A stretch of DNA of 64,000 nucleotides from Streptococcus suis (GCF_019856455.1 NZ_CP082205.1:2232001-2296000), one strand, 5' to 3'; positions 33,151 to 42,688 are shown, counted from the first letter of the stretch. Numbers and translations are program-made. Notes: generated by a model from the letters alone, not told the origin.

Positions 33151-35491
33151 ATGAAAATAGCAGAGCTAACTGCCTAAAGATCTCCTGCCCATCCAAAACC
33201 AAATCTTGAAAAAGGAAATAGTCCAGCAGAGCCAAGAATCCAATTAGCAAGATAAAGACGACCAAACGATTTGAAAACCGAACTTGCAAAAGATGATTGA
33301 GACTGACTAGAACAATTTCTAAGACAAGCAAGCCAAACACCATCCACAAGAGATAAGGAGCATTGGGCAGGAACCAAGCCCAGAGTTCTTGTCCCCTCAG
33401 GAGTTCAAGAAAAATACCCTTCTCCGAATGCGAAAGCAAGATAAGGCCATCTTCCAGATAACCGATTCCTCCGACCAGACTATTGACTAGGAAAAGACTA
33501 GCTAGAAAGAGCAGCGTAAAACCTAGTGCCTGGCCCAGTCCCAGCAACCACTTGGTAAGCAGAATCTTGCGCAAATCCACAGGCTGGGTCTGATAGAGAC
33601 GCCAGTTTTTTCCAGCAACTTCCACCGCCTTGCCCCGACTGCCAATCCAAACCGCCAGCAATAGCACCACCAAATAGGCCGGACCATCAAAAAGAGTGCG
33701 CAGGCTGCCGATACCTGACAGATCTCTGGAGCGGTCCCAAGAGGGATCGTCTACTGGAACCAAGGCATCATTGGTATCAAAACGATTTTCCAAGCTGGTC
33801 AAAATGACATCCTTGCCCCGCTTAGTTGCTGGCACCCCAGCCTCCATCAGCTGCTTCCAGTAATACTGACTGACCTGATTGCGGGTCTGGTAACGGCGAA
33901 GATTATCTACCGTCTGGCTGGCCCCAATATCTCCATTGGCAAAAGCCCTTTCCTCTCTAGCCCAGAGATAGACCTGCTCTGCCCCCAGCAAAGCAAGGTA
34001 ACTGGCTGGCAGGGCCTGAGGTTTTTCCTGATAAACCTGCCATTGCTTGACATAGAGGTCCTTATAGATATGGTATTCCTGCAGAAGCTCCACTCTCAGC
34101 TCCAAGTCCTCCTGATAGCTCGCGTCCTCTTTGACCAACTGCCTCAGACGGTTGATTTCCGACTGCAAAACCTCCACATAGGCCCCATCTTGCTCATAGG
34201 ACTGGGCAACCAACTCCATCGAAACCCTCTCCTCCTGGGCAACCTCTTGCTTTTCTAGTCCCGTCAGTAGGGAAAATAGCAGAGCTAGGAGCAAGTTTAC
34301 TAAGACGAGCCCTTTCCAAGAATTGAGCCGACTAAGGATGAGAATATCAAAAGACCAAACCTTGTCTAAAGGACCTGTGTCTAACTCCTTCTGATGACCA
34401 ACTGGCAAGATCAGCCTTTTCTTTTCTGTCAGTAGATAATAAGCAACGAAAAGCCCAATGGTCAGCAAGACGAAGACATCCACCTGTAAAAAGACCTGTG
34501 AAAATGCACCTGTGTCTAAAAAACTCGGAAAGGCTAACAAAGGCAAAACTTGACCTGACCAACCAGCTACTGCACCAGCCTGATAGGAAAGAACCACAGC
34601 CAATAGTAACCCCGTCACTACAAAAGTCAGCCGACTGGCTAACAAGTGGTCCAAAAATCCAAAAAGTAGGCGAACAGCTAGAAGCAAGACCAGCCAAAAA
34701 CCAAGCAAGATAAGCCCGTAAAGCCAAGAGCCTATCAACTGACTCTGACCCAAAATCTCAACAGGGGCTTGAAAACTAGATACAGCCAACTGACCTGTCA
34801 GCCCATCATAGACCATGATAAAAAGCAAGCCCAGGCCAACTGCAAAGAGTAGCGATAGCATGGAGGCAGCCAAACGCCTGATCCCCTGCAAACTCAGACT
34901 ATCCCATTGCCGCAACTGCCAAACTTGATGAGCGAGTGTCTTTTCCGACAGCTGATTAGCAAGTAGAAAACCAAGCACCAAAAATACAGGAAGAAAACCA
35001 AACAAACTTTCTAAGTAGGCTTGAACAATACGCCCTGTTGACCAAGCCTTGTTTTCAGGACCATCAGGTAGTTGATACTCCAACAACCAGTCATTCCATC
35101 TGGCTAAACGTTCGACTTCCGTTTGTGTCAAGGAATTCCGAGTTTGAAAAAGCTGTCGATTGCGACTGATAAAATAGTCCAGGTCTTGATACATGAGTTT
35201 GCGGTAGTTGGGGATAGCTTCAAACTTCCCCTCATCTAAGGCCTGACCGACACTTTCTATATCGGATTTCAAGCCCAGCATCCGCGGTGCTTCTTCTGAG
35301 CCCTCCTCAATTTTTATCTCTGCCAAGACACTGGCCAATTCACTCAGTTCTTTTTTATAGGTTTCCACATAGGCCGCTTGATGGGCTTGACGTTGTGAGA
35401 TGGGAAGGTAAGTCAGACCCAGAAAACCCAGCACGAGCAAGCAGTAAAGAGGCGACCAGAGGATTTTCTTGATTTCAAAGTTCAGCCTCAT
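33149..35491 (-). CDS. ABC-2 type transporter permease, large
   Basis: A 780-residue membrane protein, partner of the ATPase gene just upstream. It has an N-terminal span (ILWSPLYCLLVLGFLGLTYL), a long extracytoplasmic helical segment to about 160, a block of spans to about 370, a second large extracytoplasmic region (about 415-590) and a final block of spans. The doubled layout suggests two fused ABC-2 permease halves. Its ATG overlaps the ATPase stop by four bases. The substrate is unknown; such exporters often move peptides or lipids. The ATPase gene has an internal stop, so the complex may be inactive. Confidence 0.75.
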   Translation of the reverse strand: MRLNFEIKKILWSPLYCLLVLGFLGLTYLPISQRQAHQAAYVETYKKELSELASVLAEIKIEEGSEEAPRMLGLKSDIESVGQALDEGKFEAIPNYRKLMYQDLDYFISRNRQLFQTRNSLTQTEVERLARWNDWLLEYQLPDGPENKAWSTGRIVQAYLESLFGFLPVFLVLGFLLANQLSEKTLAHQVWQLRQWDSLSLQGIRRLAASMLSLLFAVGLGLLFIMVYDGLTGQLAVSSFQAPVEILGQSQLIGSWLYGLILLGFWLVLLLAVRLLFGFLDHLLASRLTFVVTGLLLAVVLSYQAGAVAGWSGQVLPLLAFPSFLDTGAFSQVFLQVDVFVLLTIGLFVAYYLLTEKKRLILPVGHQKELDTGPLDKVWSFDILILSRLNSWKGLVLVNLLLALLFSLLTGLEKQEVAQEERVSMELVAQSYEQDGAYVEVLQSEINRLRQLVKEDASYQEDLELRVELLQEYHIYKDLYVKQWQVYQEKPQALPASYLALLGAEQVYLWAREERAFANGDIGASQTVDNLRRYQTRNQVSQYYWKQLMEAGVPATKRGKDVILTSLENRFDTNDALVPVDDPSWDRSRDLSGIGSLRTLFDGPAYLVVLLLAVWIGSRGKAVEVAGKNWRLYQTQPVDLRKILLTKWLLGLGQALGFTLLFLASLFLVNSLVGGIGYLEDGLILLSHSEKGIFLELLRGQELWAWFLPNAPYLLWMVFGLLVLEIVLVSLNHLLQVRFSNRLVVFILLIGFLALLDYFLFQDLVLDGQEIFRQLALLFS

Positions 35492-36372
35492 ATCTCCTCA
35501 CCACCTTCCTCCACGTAGAGATCACGATAGAGGGATTCCATATAGTCGCTGGCTTTTGTAAGACCCGCCACCTGCTGGATTGGAATACGATCCAGACAAT
35601 CTAGCAAATCTCGCTCAGGCAAGAAGATTTCCACCAGACCCTGCTCTGCCTTTGTCCACAAGAGTTGAGGATAATCCCGTAAAAATTCCTGAACCTGCTT
35701 GGAGTTTTCCACAGCAAGATGGTAATCATAATCAGCCGTCAACTCCACTTCTGTGGCAATCAACTTGCTGGCCTTGAGGAAATAAACCTAATTGGTCAGC
35801 TTCTCAATTTCCGACAGATGGTGGGAAGAAAGCAAAATGGCAACACCTTCTGCTTGTAGGTTTAGAAGAAATTCCCGCTGCTGGATGATATTGGTCGGAT
35901 CCAAACCGATATGGGGTTCATCCAGCAACAAGAGCTTGGGCTTGGGAAGGACAGCCATGGCAAAGAGCAACTTCTGCTTCATGCCCATGGAATAGCCAGC
36001 CACCCGCTTTTTGACATAGTAGCCCATCCCCAATTCTTCCACCAATGCATCCACTTCCTTTTTCCCCAGCTTGTGGGTGGCAGCCACATAGGTCAGATGG
36101 TCGTAACCCGTCAACTGTGGATAAAGGGCTTGGGCATCCAACATGACAGACATATCTTGAAAAATCGCTCGGTCACTATTGGGACGACCATTGATGGTTA
36201 CCGACCCACGGTCAGCGGTTTCTGTGTTGCTGATAATATTCAACAGAGTTGATTTTCCCACACCATTGGGACCCACTAGAGCAACCAAGTCCCCCGCTTG
36301 CAGCTCAAAGGACACGTAGGACAAGACCTGGTGGGCACCGTATCGCTTACAGACATCAACTACTTTTAGCAT
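35488..36372 (-). pseudogene. ABC transporter ATPase with in-frame TAG
   Basis: The ATPase partner of the permease. MLKVVDVCKRYGAHQVLSYV opens it, Walker A is GPNGVGKST, the signature is GYSMGMKQKLL and Walker B is KLLLLDEPHIG. Codon 195 is TAG (35790-35788), after SEIEKLTN. The same frame then continues with VYFLKASKLIATEVELTADY to a stop overlapping the permease start, giving about 293 residues. A CAG-to-TAG change would explain it. The stub keeps the nucleotide-binding core but loses the C-terminal regulatory part. AAAGGAG precedes the ATG. Confidence 0.8.
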
Positions 36373-36438
36373 AGAAACTCCTTTCTTTGGGAAATGGCAG
36401 AGCGGTGCAGCAGACTTTCATCAGCTTAGTTAGCTAGA

Positions 36439-36651
36439 CTACTTCTTGAGAGCCTTGTATAGCAGATAAAGCCCCATAAGAAAACCTAGACTAGCAGCAG
36501 GTTTTAAAAATAGCACATGAATAAATGAATTTAGCCAGAGCCAAATCTCTCTATCTACAATCTGAATCGGGTCCATATGAAATAATAGGACACTACACGA
36601 AAGAACAATAACTGCACTTAAAAATAAGGTATTTTTATCAAGCTGTTTCAT
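36439..36651 (-). CDS. Small hypothetical membrane protein
   Basis: Seventy residues starting MKQLDKNTLFLSAVIVLSCS, with an AAAGGTG ribosome site about 10 bases upstream. Two hydrophobic stretches (LFLSAVIVLSCSVLLF and FLKPAASLGFLMGLYLLYKA) bracket an acidic loop with Trp residues (DREIWLWLN). Not recognised. It could belong to the bacteriocin locus upstream or the ABC pair downstream; a terminator at 36771-36800 separates it from the former. Confidence 0.5.
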   Translation of the reverse strand: MKQLDKNTLFLSAVIVLSCSVLLFHMDPIQIVDREIWLWLNSFIHVLFLKPAASLGFLMGLYLLYKALKK

Positions 36652-36770
36652 TAGGTTACACCTTTTCATAACTGACTAATTCCAATTCAACTCTACACTC
36701 TAGTTAATCATTCAATATAATAATAACATTTTTTGTTTATACAAACAAGTAAAAATAGGTATTGCTTTGA

Positions 36771-36800
36771 CAAAAAGAGAAGACTGTAACAATCTTCTCT
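36771..36800 (-). terminator. Terminator of the bacteriocin operon
   Basis: On the minus strand AGAGAAGATTGTTACAGTCT and then TCTCTTTTTG form a stem with a T-run, about 45 bases after the ATPase stop. Confidence 0.75.
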
Positions 36801-36845
36801 ATCTAAGTATTGGATTTTCAGTTCTTACTTAATACTAAATTCCAT

Positions 36846-37478
36846 TTACAAGTCTTCCATGCGAACAACTACATCTGCTTTTTCCCAAACAGCAGGATTA
36901 TGTGTAGCGATAATAATGATTTTATCCTCTGTTTTGAGTGAGGTCAAGAGTTCTATAACTTCTCGAGAATTGACAGGATCTAAGGAAGCCGTCGGTTCGT
37001 CTGCCAAGATTAAAGGAGGATTTTTTAGAAAAATTTTCGCCAAGGCAACTCGTTGAGCTTCGCCACCTGACAGTTCATATATTTTCTGATCTAGGGTTAG
37101 ATGTGAGAGGTTTACCTTCTCTAAAACTTCCAATTTGCGAACTAGCTTATCCTTTTTGGATAGCTTTTGTCCAATAAATCCTAATTCTAAATTCTGGCCA
37201 ATTGATTCATTTTCAATTAGACCAAAATGTTGAAATAAATAACCTAAGTAATCACGATAAAAAATATGCTCGTTGATCTTTTTGATATCTTTTCCACCAT
37301 ATTCAACCACTCCATCCTCGTAAGGGATTAGCTTGGCAATGATATTCAGTAGTGTTGACTTCCCACTCCCGCTTTTGCCAATAAGAGCGTAAATTTTTCC
37401 GTCCTCAAAGGTCAAGTTGATTTTCTCCAATATCATTCTATTGGAAAATTGCTTCTGTAAATTTCTAATTTCAATCAT
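36846..37478 (-). CDS. ABC ATPase of lactococcin-972-type bacteriocin locus
   Basis: A 210-residue ATPase typical of the export/immunity ABC protein found with lactococcin 972 homologues. Walker A is GKSGSGKST, the signature LSGGEAQRVALAKI, and Walker B is LILADEPTASLD with the H-loop in IIIATHNPAVWEKADV. The start follows AAGGAGG and lies 1-2 bases after the stop of the membrane-protein gene, so they are coupled. In this family the ATPase works with the DUF1430-type protein, which here is split by an IS, so function depends on that partner. Confidence 0.85.
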   Translation of the reverse strand: MIEIRNLQKQFSNRMILEKINLTFEDGKIYALIGKSGSGKSTLLNIIAKLIPYEDGVVEYGGKDIKKINEHIFYRDYLGYLFQHFGLIENESIGQNLELGFIGQKLSKKDKLVRKLEVLEKVNLSHLTLDQKIYELSGGEAQRVALAKIFLKNPPLILADEPTASLDPVNSREVIELLTSLKTEDKIIIIATHNPAVWEKADVVVRMEDL

Positions 37479-37479
37479 A

Positions 37480-38458
37480 CTATCCTCCTTGTAAGACTGT
37501 ATAGGCTATCTTACTTTCTTTTCTTTCTTGTAGAAACAAAATCAGGAATAAATTGCTGAGGAAAATTGCTCCGGTCCCTGCACTCAATCCCAGCTCATTC
37601 GTTACGAAAAGTAAACCCAGCATTCCTACCCCAAGCACTAAGAGTTGGGTAATTAGATAGGTAAAATGAAGTTCTATGAATGTCATACCAGCTAGACGAC
37701 GAATAAAAATTTCTCTACGAAATTGTTCAAAATAAACCAAATTCATTGTATTAAATAACAGTATGGAGGTTGCAATGCCAATTAAAGCTCCCAACAAAAG
37801 AAAGAGAAACTGATTCCGAATAGTATTCAAGTTTTCATAGTAAGTAGCCTTACTATTTAGCAGGTAGGAGACCCACTGATAGACTCCCTGTTCTTTCAGT
37901 AGCTGGATACTCTGCTGATAATCTACCAAGAAAAGGGATTGAAGGGAAGTTCCCCACAGTATTTGCGATGCCGGAGTATCTCCTGTTGATTCTGGTGTTA
38001 TGACTACAATAATCGGGTCTATCAGATGTTGTTCTAGTATATAGGGAACCGTGTTGTAGAGAAATCTACTCTGATGACTTCCCACATAGCTTGTATAAGG
38101 TTGAAATTCAAATAATTGTGAACTCTCTATATCAAGATTCTCACGACCAAATAAATTCAAGTAGTCTACATAAAGTTGAACCAGTGTTTCTTCTTGTCCT
38201 TTCAATTTATCAGGAATAATCAGCCCAAACTCCCCTTGTTGTAAGGAGGACATTTTACTCTTAAATTCTTCTGAAACCTGTATATTCTGAAGTTCTAAAT
38301 AGTTGGGAGTAACAAAGATTGTATGACCAGAAGGAGCGTAATCATACTTGTTGATTCCATCCGATTCATCACCTTGTAAATACCTATTCAAATTATTCTT
38401 AACAAATAAGGCACCATGGTTTTGTATAGCCGCCTTGGTAAACTGATACCAACGACTG
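37480..38458 (-). pseudogene. DUF1430-type bacteriocin membrane protein, 3' part
   Basis: The C-terminal half of the bacteriocin-associated integral membrane protein. The host frame enters from the IS110-type end and reads ISRWYQFTKAAIQNHGALFV, then LNRYLQGDESDG, and on to the end TVLQGG. It contains an extracytoplasmic domain and the last spans (FLFLLLGALIGIATSILLFN, FTYLITQLLVLGVGML). Joined to codons ending at 40060 it restores one open frame. An internal start near 38391 could still give a truncated protein upstream of the intact ATPase. Confidence 0.8.
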
Positions 38459-38468
38459 ATATGTAAAG

Positions 38469-38832
38469 CCCTTTGTCAAGTAAAAACAATCGAACTGATT
38501 AAAAAATGAAAAGTATCTAGAAAGAGCCTAGTTCTTAGCTTCGGGCATTGGCCACTCTGATATTCGTGGATTGGTTACCTACAGGTCAATGGTTCTGCCG
38601 CGAGTCCTACTCTCTATAAGCGTGGATCACAATTGTGCCACTTAGTCGTTTCGTAGATGACTCAAACCTTGAAGTCCTAAACTCCTTCAAGATACTTTCC
38701 ATTCAAACATGATTTCAATCCTTATTTCTGTCCAAATTCACCCAGTGATTTTGGATAGAAATAGGGATTCCTCATCGCTCTGCGATGATAAAACTTAATG
38801 GTCAAAAGTGTACATGAAAACAAGCGCTAACT
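38469..38832 (-). ncRNA. Candidate bridge-RNA region of the IS110-type element
   Basis: A non-coding 3' segment of the element rich in short inverted repeats, for example CATCGCTCTGCGATG at 38772-38786 and CTAGAAAGAGCCTAG near 38518. IS110 elements encode a guide (bridge) RNA in a non-coding end, downstream of the gene in the IS1111 branch. The position fits; the guide loops were not identified. Confidence 0.35.
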
Positions 38833-39954
38833 TCAAGCTATTCTTCCTGTCATCATCCCCCAAATAAAACCAGACAATTCTCGTGCAATAGCTGTTTTAG
38901 CAACATTTTGTTTCTTATTTTTTCCTAGAACAAGTGTGCGATAACGTCTTCTTAAGCGTTCATTAGCCTTATCCGCATAAGCAATCACCTCCACTCGGTT
39001 TCCACTTTGTCTCCTTTTCAATTCTTTGGATTTATACCCAATCGTCCCCTTAGCCAATGATTGTGCAGCTTCTATCAGAAGTCGTCTCACATGGCTATTC
39101 CCAGCTTTGGTGATAGCACCTCTTCTCTCCTTGTCGCCGCTAGAATTTTCGCTAGGAGTTAGCCCAAGATAAGAAGCAAAATGTTGAGCTGTCGCAAAGC
39201 GATTAAAATCACCGATTTCTGTCACAATGGAAAGAGCAGTTAGTGTTTTAATGCCAATAAAGCAAGAAAGCCGTGAGACCTTCTCTTGATAACTGTCGCT
39301 TTGACCCAGTTGCTCAATTCGTGCATCATACCGTTCTATTTGATCTACTAATTTCTCATAGGTCAATAGATATTCTGTCAAAATCTCTGCGTAAAGTCCC
39401 TCAGGTTTTAGGGAACGGAGCCAGCGAACATGTTTCTGTGTCCAATTACTGCTTCCCTCGGTATAGCGAAAATCATGTCGGAGACAGAAGGCAAGAATTT
39501 GTTGTTTGATTTTCTTCAGAGCCACTTTGTGGTCTGTTCTCATACGGATATATTCTTTGACTTGTTCATCCTCAGCAGTAGGAATATGAACAGGCTGATA
39601 GCTACGAAAGGCCAGAGCTTTTGCGAGCTGAGCCGCATCTTTCTTATCAGTCTTAACACGCTTAGATCCTTCCTTCATTACCGTTGTAGGTGCCATCACG
39701 ATACAGGGAATCCCGTGAGCTTGTAGCTGGTGATATAGGGTAAATCCGAGGCATCCAGCTTCGTAGCCACATAACACTTCTGCATCTTGACCATATAAAC
39801 GACGAAGCTCATTCACATAGTTCACAATATAGCTAACATTTGGACTAACTTTAGTGCTATGTTTGAATTGATTGGTCATCATATCATAATAGCAGAGTGA
39901 AAAACTTTCTTTGTGAACATCCATTCCGATGAAAAGTGTGGTAAAATGAAACAT
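38833..39954 (-). CDS. IS110-family transposase (DEDD recombinase)
   Basis: A 373-residue IS110/IS1111-type recombinase, intact. The RuvC-like N-terminal domain starts LFIGMDVHKESFSLCYYD (first Asp), with GYEAGCLGF (Glu) and RVKTDKKDAAQLAKAL (Asp pair). The C-terminal Tnp20-like domain has FIGIKTLTALSIVTEIGDF, AHFASYLGLTPSENSSGDK and ITKAGNSHVRRLLIEAAQSL with the conserved Ser of this family. The intact ORF and clean target reconstruction suggest a recent insertion. Confidence 0.92.
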   Translation of the reverse strand: MFHFTTLFIGMDVHKESFSLCYYDMMTNQFKHSTKVSPNVSYIVNYVNELRRLYGQDAEVLCGYEAGCLGFTLYHQLQAHGIPCIVMAPTTVMKEGSKRVKTDKKDAAQLAKALAFRSYQPVHIPTAEDEQVKEYIRMRTDHKVALKKIKQQILAFCLRHDFRYTEGSSNWTQKHVRWLRSLKPEGLYAEILTEYLLTYEKLVDQIERYDARIEQLGQSDSYQEKVSRLSCFIGIKTLTALSIVTEIGDFNRFATAQHFASYLGLTPSENSSGDKERRGAITKAGNSHVRRLLIEAAQSLAKGTIGYKSKELKRRQSGNRVEVIAYADKANERLRRRYRTLVLGKNKKQNVAKTAIARELSGFIWGMMTGRIA

Positions 39955-40059
39955 ATAAGACCTCCAATTGAGTGTGGTAATTCCTGTTAGAAGTTGATTG
40001 TTTTTTTATTCTAGTGTACAGGTAAATCCACGAATTCTCAACTGGGGGTCTTTACATAT

Positions 40060-41108
40060 TGTCTATTTTGCTCTTCTTTACTCATTTCTCCATTAAAAGC
40101 AGCGCCATAACTGTAAGAAGCTTGGTAGTAGTCCTTATTCCTATCCCATCCTTCAACACCTTTCTCTACCATTTGTAATTCATTATAGTGTATAAGTGTT
40201 CGATTAACTGTCCAACCAACCACTAATATCGAAGCTAATTGACCTAACAACATGAGAGTCAACAAGCGTTTTAACGGAAGTTTCCCTTTTAACACTTCAA
40301 CTAAAGTTATTACCTTTAAGCCTAGAACATAGACTAAACTCAGGGAAAGAGACAAGAAAAACAATGTCACCACAAACAGAGCAATGCTTAACAAAAGTAT
40401 CGAAAGGGTTATAGTATTTAGCAACTGTAGATAAAAAAGAATAGATACCGCTAGACTAGCATTGATAAGATAAGTCAATCCCAATATCACTCCGTCAGTC
40501 GTTAAGGGCAAAAATATAATTTTTGCAAAACTCTGTCCGGATACTCTTCGAATTCCTGCACTTCTTAAGTCTTTGATGCGATAAATTAGAGTCAATGAAA
40601 CAAAGGTCAAGAGGCAAAGAACAATACTGATGAGAAATTCCTCGCTCATCAAGAGTGAATAAATAGAATAATAAATAGAATAGCCTGACGAAATCCAGGT
40701 GCTATAGCCTTCTTGTTCAATTACCTCAGCTAATTTGTCACTTGTTAGAGAACCAGATACAATCAAATAACTATTCACTAAGTCGCTTGTTTCCGCACTG
40801 ACTTTAGAAGCACGCTCCCAGCCCTTTGGTAAACTTCCATCTCCGTACACTTCATAAACAAACTTGACCTTTCCATTTTCTTGTGGTTCGACAATACGCC
40901 TTGCAATAACACTATCTGTATGAACTGCTAAGCTATTTAAAGCATCTATAAATTCTTCTCGACTGGATAATTCTGAATTGCCACTGCGACCGACAATATC
41001 AACAGCATTATAGCTCAAAAATTGTAATTGTTGATTTTCCTGCTGGATCCTGACCACTATGAAAACAGATAGCAAAATTGTTGATAAGAAAATAAACCAC
41101 TTCCTCAT
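40060..41108 (-). pseudogene. DUF1430-type bacteriocin membrane protein, 5' part
   Basis: The N-terminal half: an initial span (WFIFLSTILLSVFIVVRI), an extracytoplasmic domain to about residue 165, then repeated spans (SIVLCLLTFVSLTLIYRI, SLAVSILFYLQLLNTITL, LLLSIALFVVTLFFLSLSL) and a conserved loop after VTLVEVLKGKLPLK-like sequence. The host frame ends at EEQNR, where the IS110-type element begins. The element adds only a few codons before a stop. The layout matches the seven-span bacteriocin-associated proteins next to lactococcin 972 genes. Confidence 0.8.
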
Positions 41109-41176
41109 CTCTATCTCCTTACTATTAAAAAGACAGCTAGGCTAAGAACTACTCAACCTAGCTGTTGCCAATAATA

Positions 41177-41464
41177 TCACCAGTAATTGTAATAAAATGC
41201 AGCGGGTTCTCCAAATTCGGTTCGAATATAGGCACGAGAAGTTTTACCAGGATCTGCGAACGCTTTTGCTGAGTTAGAATTTTTACGGCTAACAACTGTC
41301 GAACTATGGTGCTTACTACCGTGATAGTAATTAGAAAAGGCTCCATTATTTGTAGCCCCATAGGTCCAAACGCCTCCATCAGGATATTGTGTCCAAGCCG
41401 CTACTGTTGGAATCACTGTAAACATTGTTAAAATAGCACCGAGTAAAGCGAATGATTTTTTCAT
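41177..41464 (-). CDS. Lactococcin 972 family bacteriocin precursor
   Basis: A 95-residue precursor. Start at MKKSFALLGAILTMFTVIPT, with GAAGGAAA upstream; the earlier in-frame ATG lacks one. A Sec signal peptide probably ends at VAA before WTQYPD, giving a mature peptide of about 72 residues. Lcn972 hallmarks are present: GGVWTYGA, SNYYHGSKHHSSTVVSR and the C-terminal AAFYYNYW. Lactococcin 972 is a non-lantibiotic that binds lipid II and blocks septum formation. The signal is secretory, so the ABC pair is presumed to serve immunity or release. Expression is probably controlled by the adjacent Rgg-type gene. Confidence 0.93.
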   Translation of the reverse strand: MKKSFALLGAILTMFTVIPTVAAWTQYPDGGVWTYGATNNGAFSNYYHGSKHHSSTVVSRKNSNSAKAFADPGKTSRAYIRTEFGEPAAFYYNYW

Positions 41465-41506
41465 GATATTTTCCTTCTTTCTATTTCTACTAACCAAAAG
41501 TACATC

Positions 41507-41632
41507 CTACCCCACCAGATGAGTTGCCGGTTGGGTTTCATAGATATCTTCATCTGGCTCACCAAAAATCCGAATGACCGAGATAAGTAAGACCAATATG
41601 GCGATTGTCATATATGTGACCTTCTTTTTCAT
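41507..41632 (-). CDS. 41-residue single-span peptide at head of bacteriocin operon
   Basis: Starts MKKKVTYMTIAILVLLISVI, with a GAGGAGAGGG ribosome site. One hydrophobic segment is followed by a short acidic tail (RIFGEPDEDIYETQPATHLV-G). Not recognised. It lies 42 bases upstream of the bacteriocin start and 195 bases from the divergent Rgg gene. It could be an accessory or immunity peptide or a secreted signal precursor; it does not look like a classical SHP, which is shorter and hydrophobic to its end. Confidence 0.55.
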   Translation of the reverse strand: MKKKVTYMTIAILVLLISVIRIFGEPDEDIYETQPATHLVG

Positions 41633-41689
41633 CCGTCCCTCTCCTCCTCTCTGATGGGATTTTTTCTTGAATACCTCAATTCCTATCAA

Positions 41690-41827
41690 GAATATCGTTT
41701 CCGTTCTTCCTTTTCTCCTTTCTACCCTATAGAAATTGATGTATATTTTATACCATTATGATATACTATTTTTACAAATATTGTCTATTTTGTTACATAT
41801 TTTCACATTTTTTGAAAGGTGTAGTTT
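41690..41827. promoter_or_regulatory. Divergent promoter region, bacteriocin operon / rgg-type gene
   Basis: AT-rich control region. On the minus strand TTGTAA and TATAAA-like hexamers lie about 19 bases apart; no single promoter is convincing. It includes ATATTGTCTATTTTG (41778-41792), which also occurs at 40056-40070. Confidence 0.4.
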
Positions 41828-42688
41828 ATGCGGTGGGATTACGGAAGTGTATATAAGAGTATTCGGAAAAGTAAGCATTTAAGTCAGGAACAGATTTGTG
41901 GGGATTATCTCAATCGGGCAACCTTGTCACGTTTCGAGAAAAATCAGAACATTCCTAGCTATGAGCTCATGCGGTTCTTACTCAAACAGGTGGATATGAG
42001 TTTTGAGGAGTTTGAATACCTCTGTAACTACTACCAGCCCAGCCAACGCCAACAATTGCTCTACGATATAGATAATCTCAGAAATCCGACCACTAAGACC
42101 ATGGAGGATTTGATAAAGCGTTGCCAGGACCATTTGAAAAAAGAACCCAATGATATTCCTATTCACAGAAAGTGCCTCCTCCTGGAGACCGTTGTAGCTA
42201 TTCGAAAAAGTTCTTCTATCACCCAGCTTTCCGACGAGGCTGAAACCCTGTCCAAACTCCTCTGGTCCCAACTAGAAGGATACGATAACTGGTACCATAA
42301 CGATATTATCTTAGTAGGTACTCTTCTGTCCAAGATTTCTTCACTTGATACCCTTGAAGAAACTGCCAATCTTCTTCTAAAACGATTGGAAAAATACAAG
42401 GATTACAAGAAAATTCAACCCACTATACTGTCACATTATCGATCACTTTCTTATTTTTTCTTGGAACAAAGACAGTACAGCAAGTCTACTTGTTTTGCCA
42501 CCAAACTCATGGACCTAGCCAAGAAAGAAAAACGCTATGATCAACTAGCCCGTGCCTATGTCTATCTAGGCATAGCCCAAAACAAGCAGGAACTGATTGA
42601 CAAAGGACTACACATCTTAGAATGGACAGACGAGCAAACTCTACTCGACAACCTCAAAAAACTTATCAAACAACACCAAACTGACTGA
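41828..42688 (+). CDS. Rgg/MutR-family transcriptional regulator
   Basis: A 286-residue regulator. An N-terminal helix-turn-helix (about 5-60: YGSVYKSIRKSKHLSQEQIC, then LNRATLSRFEKNQNIPSYEL) is followed by a helical TPR-like domain (RCQDHLKKEPNDIPIHRKCL, LSHYRSLSYFFLEQRQYSKS). Length and architecture match Rgg proteins, which sense short secreted peptides or stand alone and often control adjacent bacteriocin or exporter genes. It is divergent from the lactococcin-972-type operon, the likely target. GAAAGGTG precedes the ATG. Confidence 0.85.
   Translation: MRWDYGSVYKSIRKSKHLSQEQICGDYLNRATLSRFEKNQNIPSYELMRFLLKQVDMSFEEFEYLCNYYQPSQRQQLLYDIDNLRNPTTKTMEDLIKRCQDHLKKEPNDIPIHRKCLLLETVVAIRKSSSITQLSDEAETLSKLLWSQLEGYDNWYHNDIILVGTLLSKISSLDTLEETANLLLKRLEKYKDYKKIQPTILSHYRSLSYFFLEQRQYSKSTCFATKLMDLAKKEKRYDQLARAYVYLGIAQNKQELIDKGLHILEWTDEQTLLDNLKKLIKQHQTD

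Larger units (their letters stand above)
38459..40059 (-). mobile_element. IS110-family element splitting the bacteriocin membrane gene
   Basis: About 1.6 kb with one DEDD transposase gene on the minus strand. Both ends carry ATATGTAAAG in inverted orientation (38459-38468; 40059-40050 in reverse). The short 5' non-coding end and the 367-base 3' non-coding end fit the IS1111-like branch, which has inverted repeats near its tips. Removing the element with only two or three bases of ambiguity restores the host frame. Confidence 0.85.
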
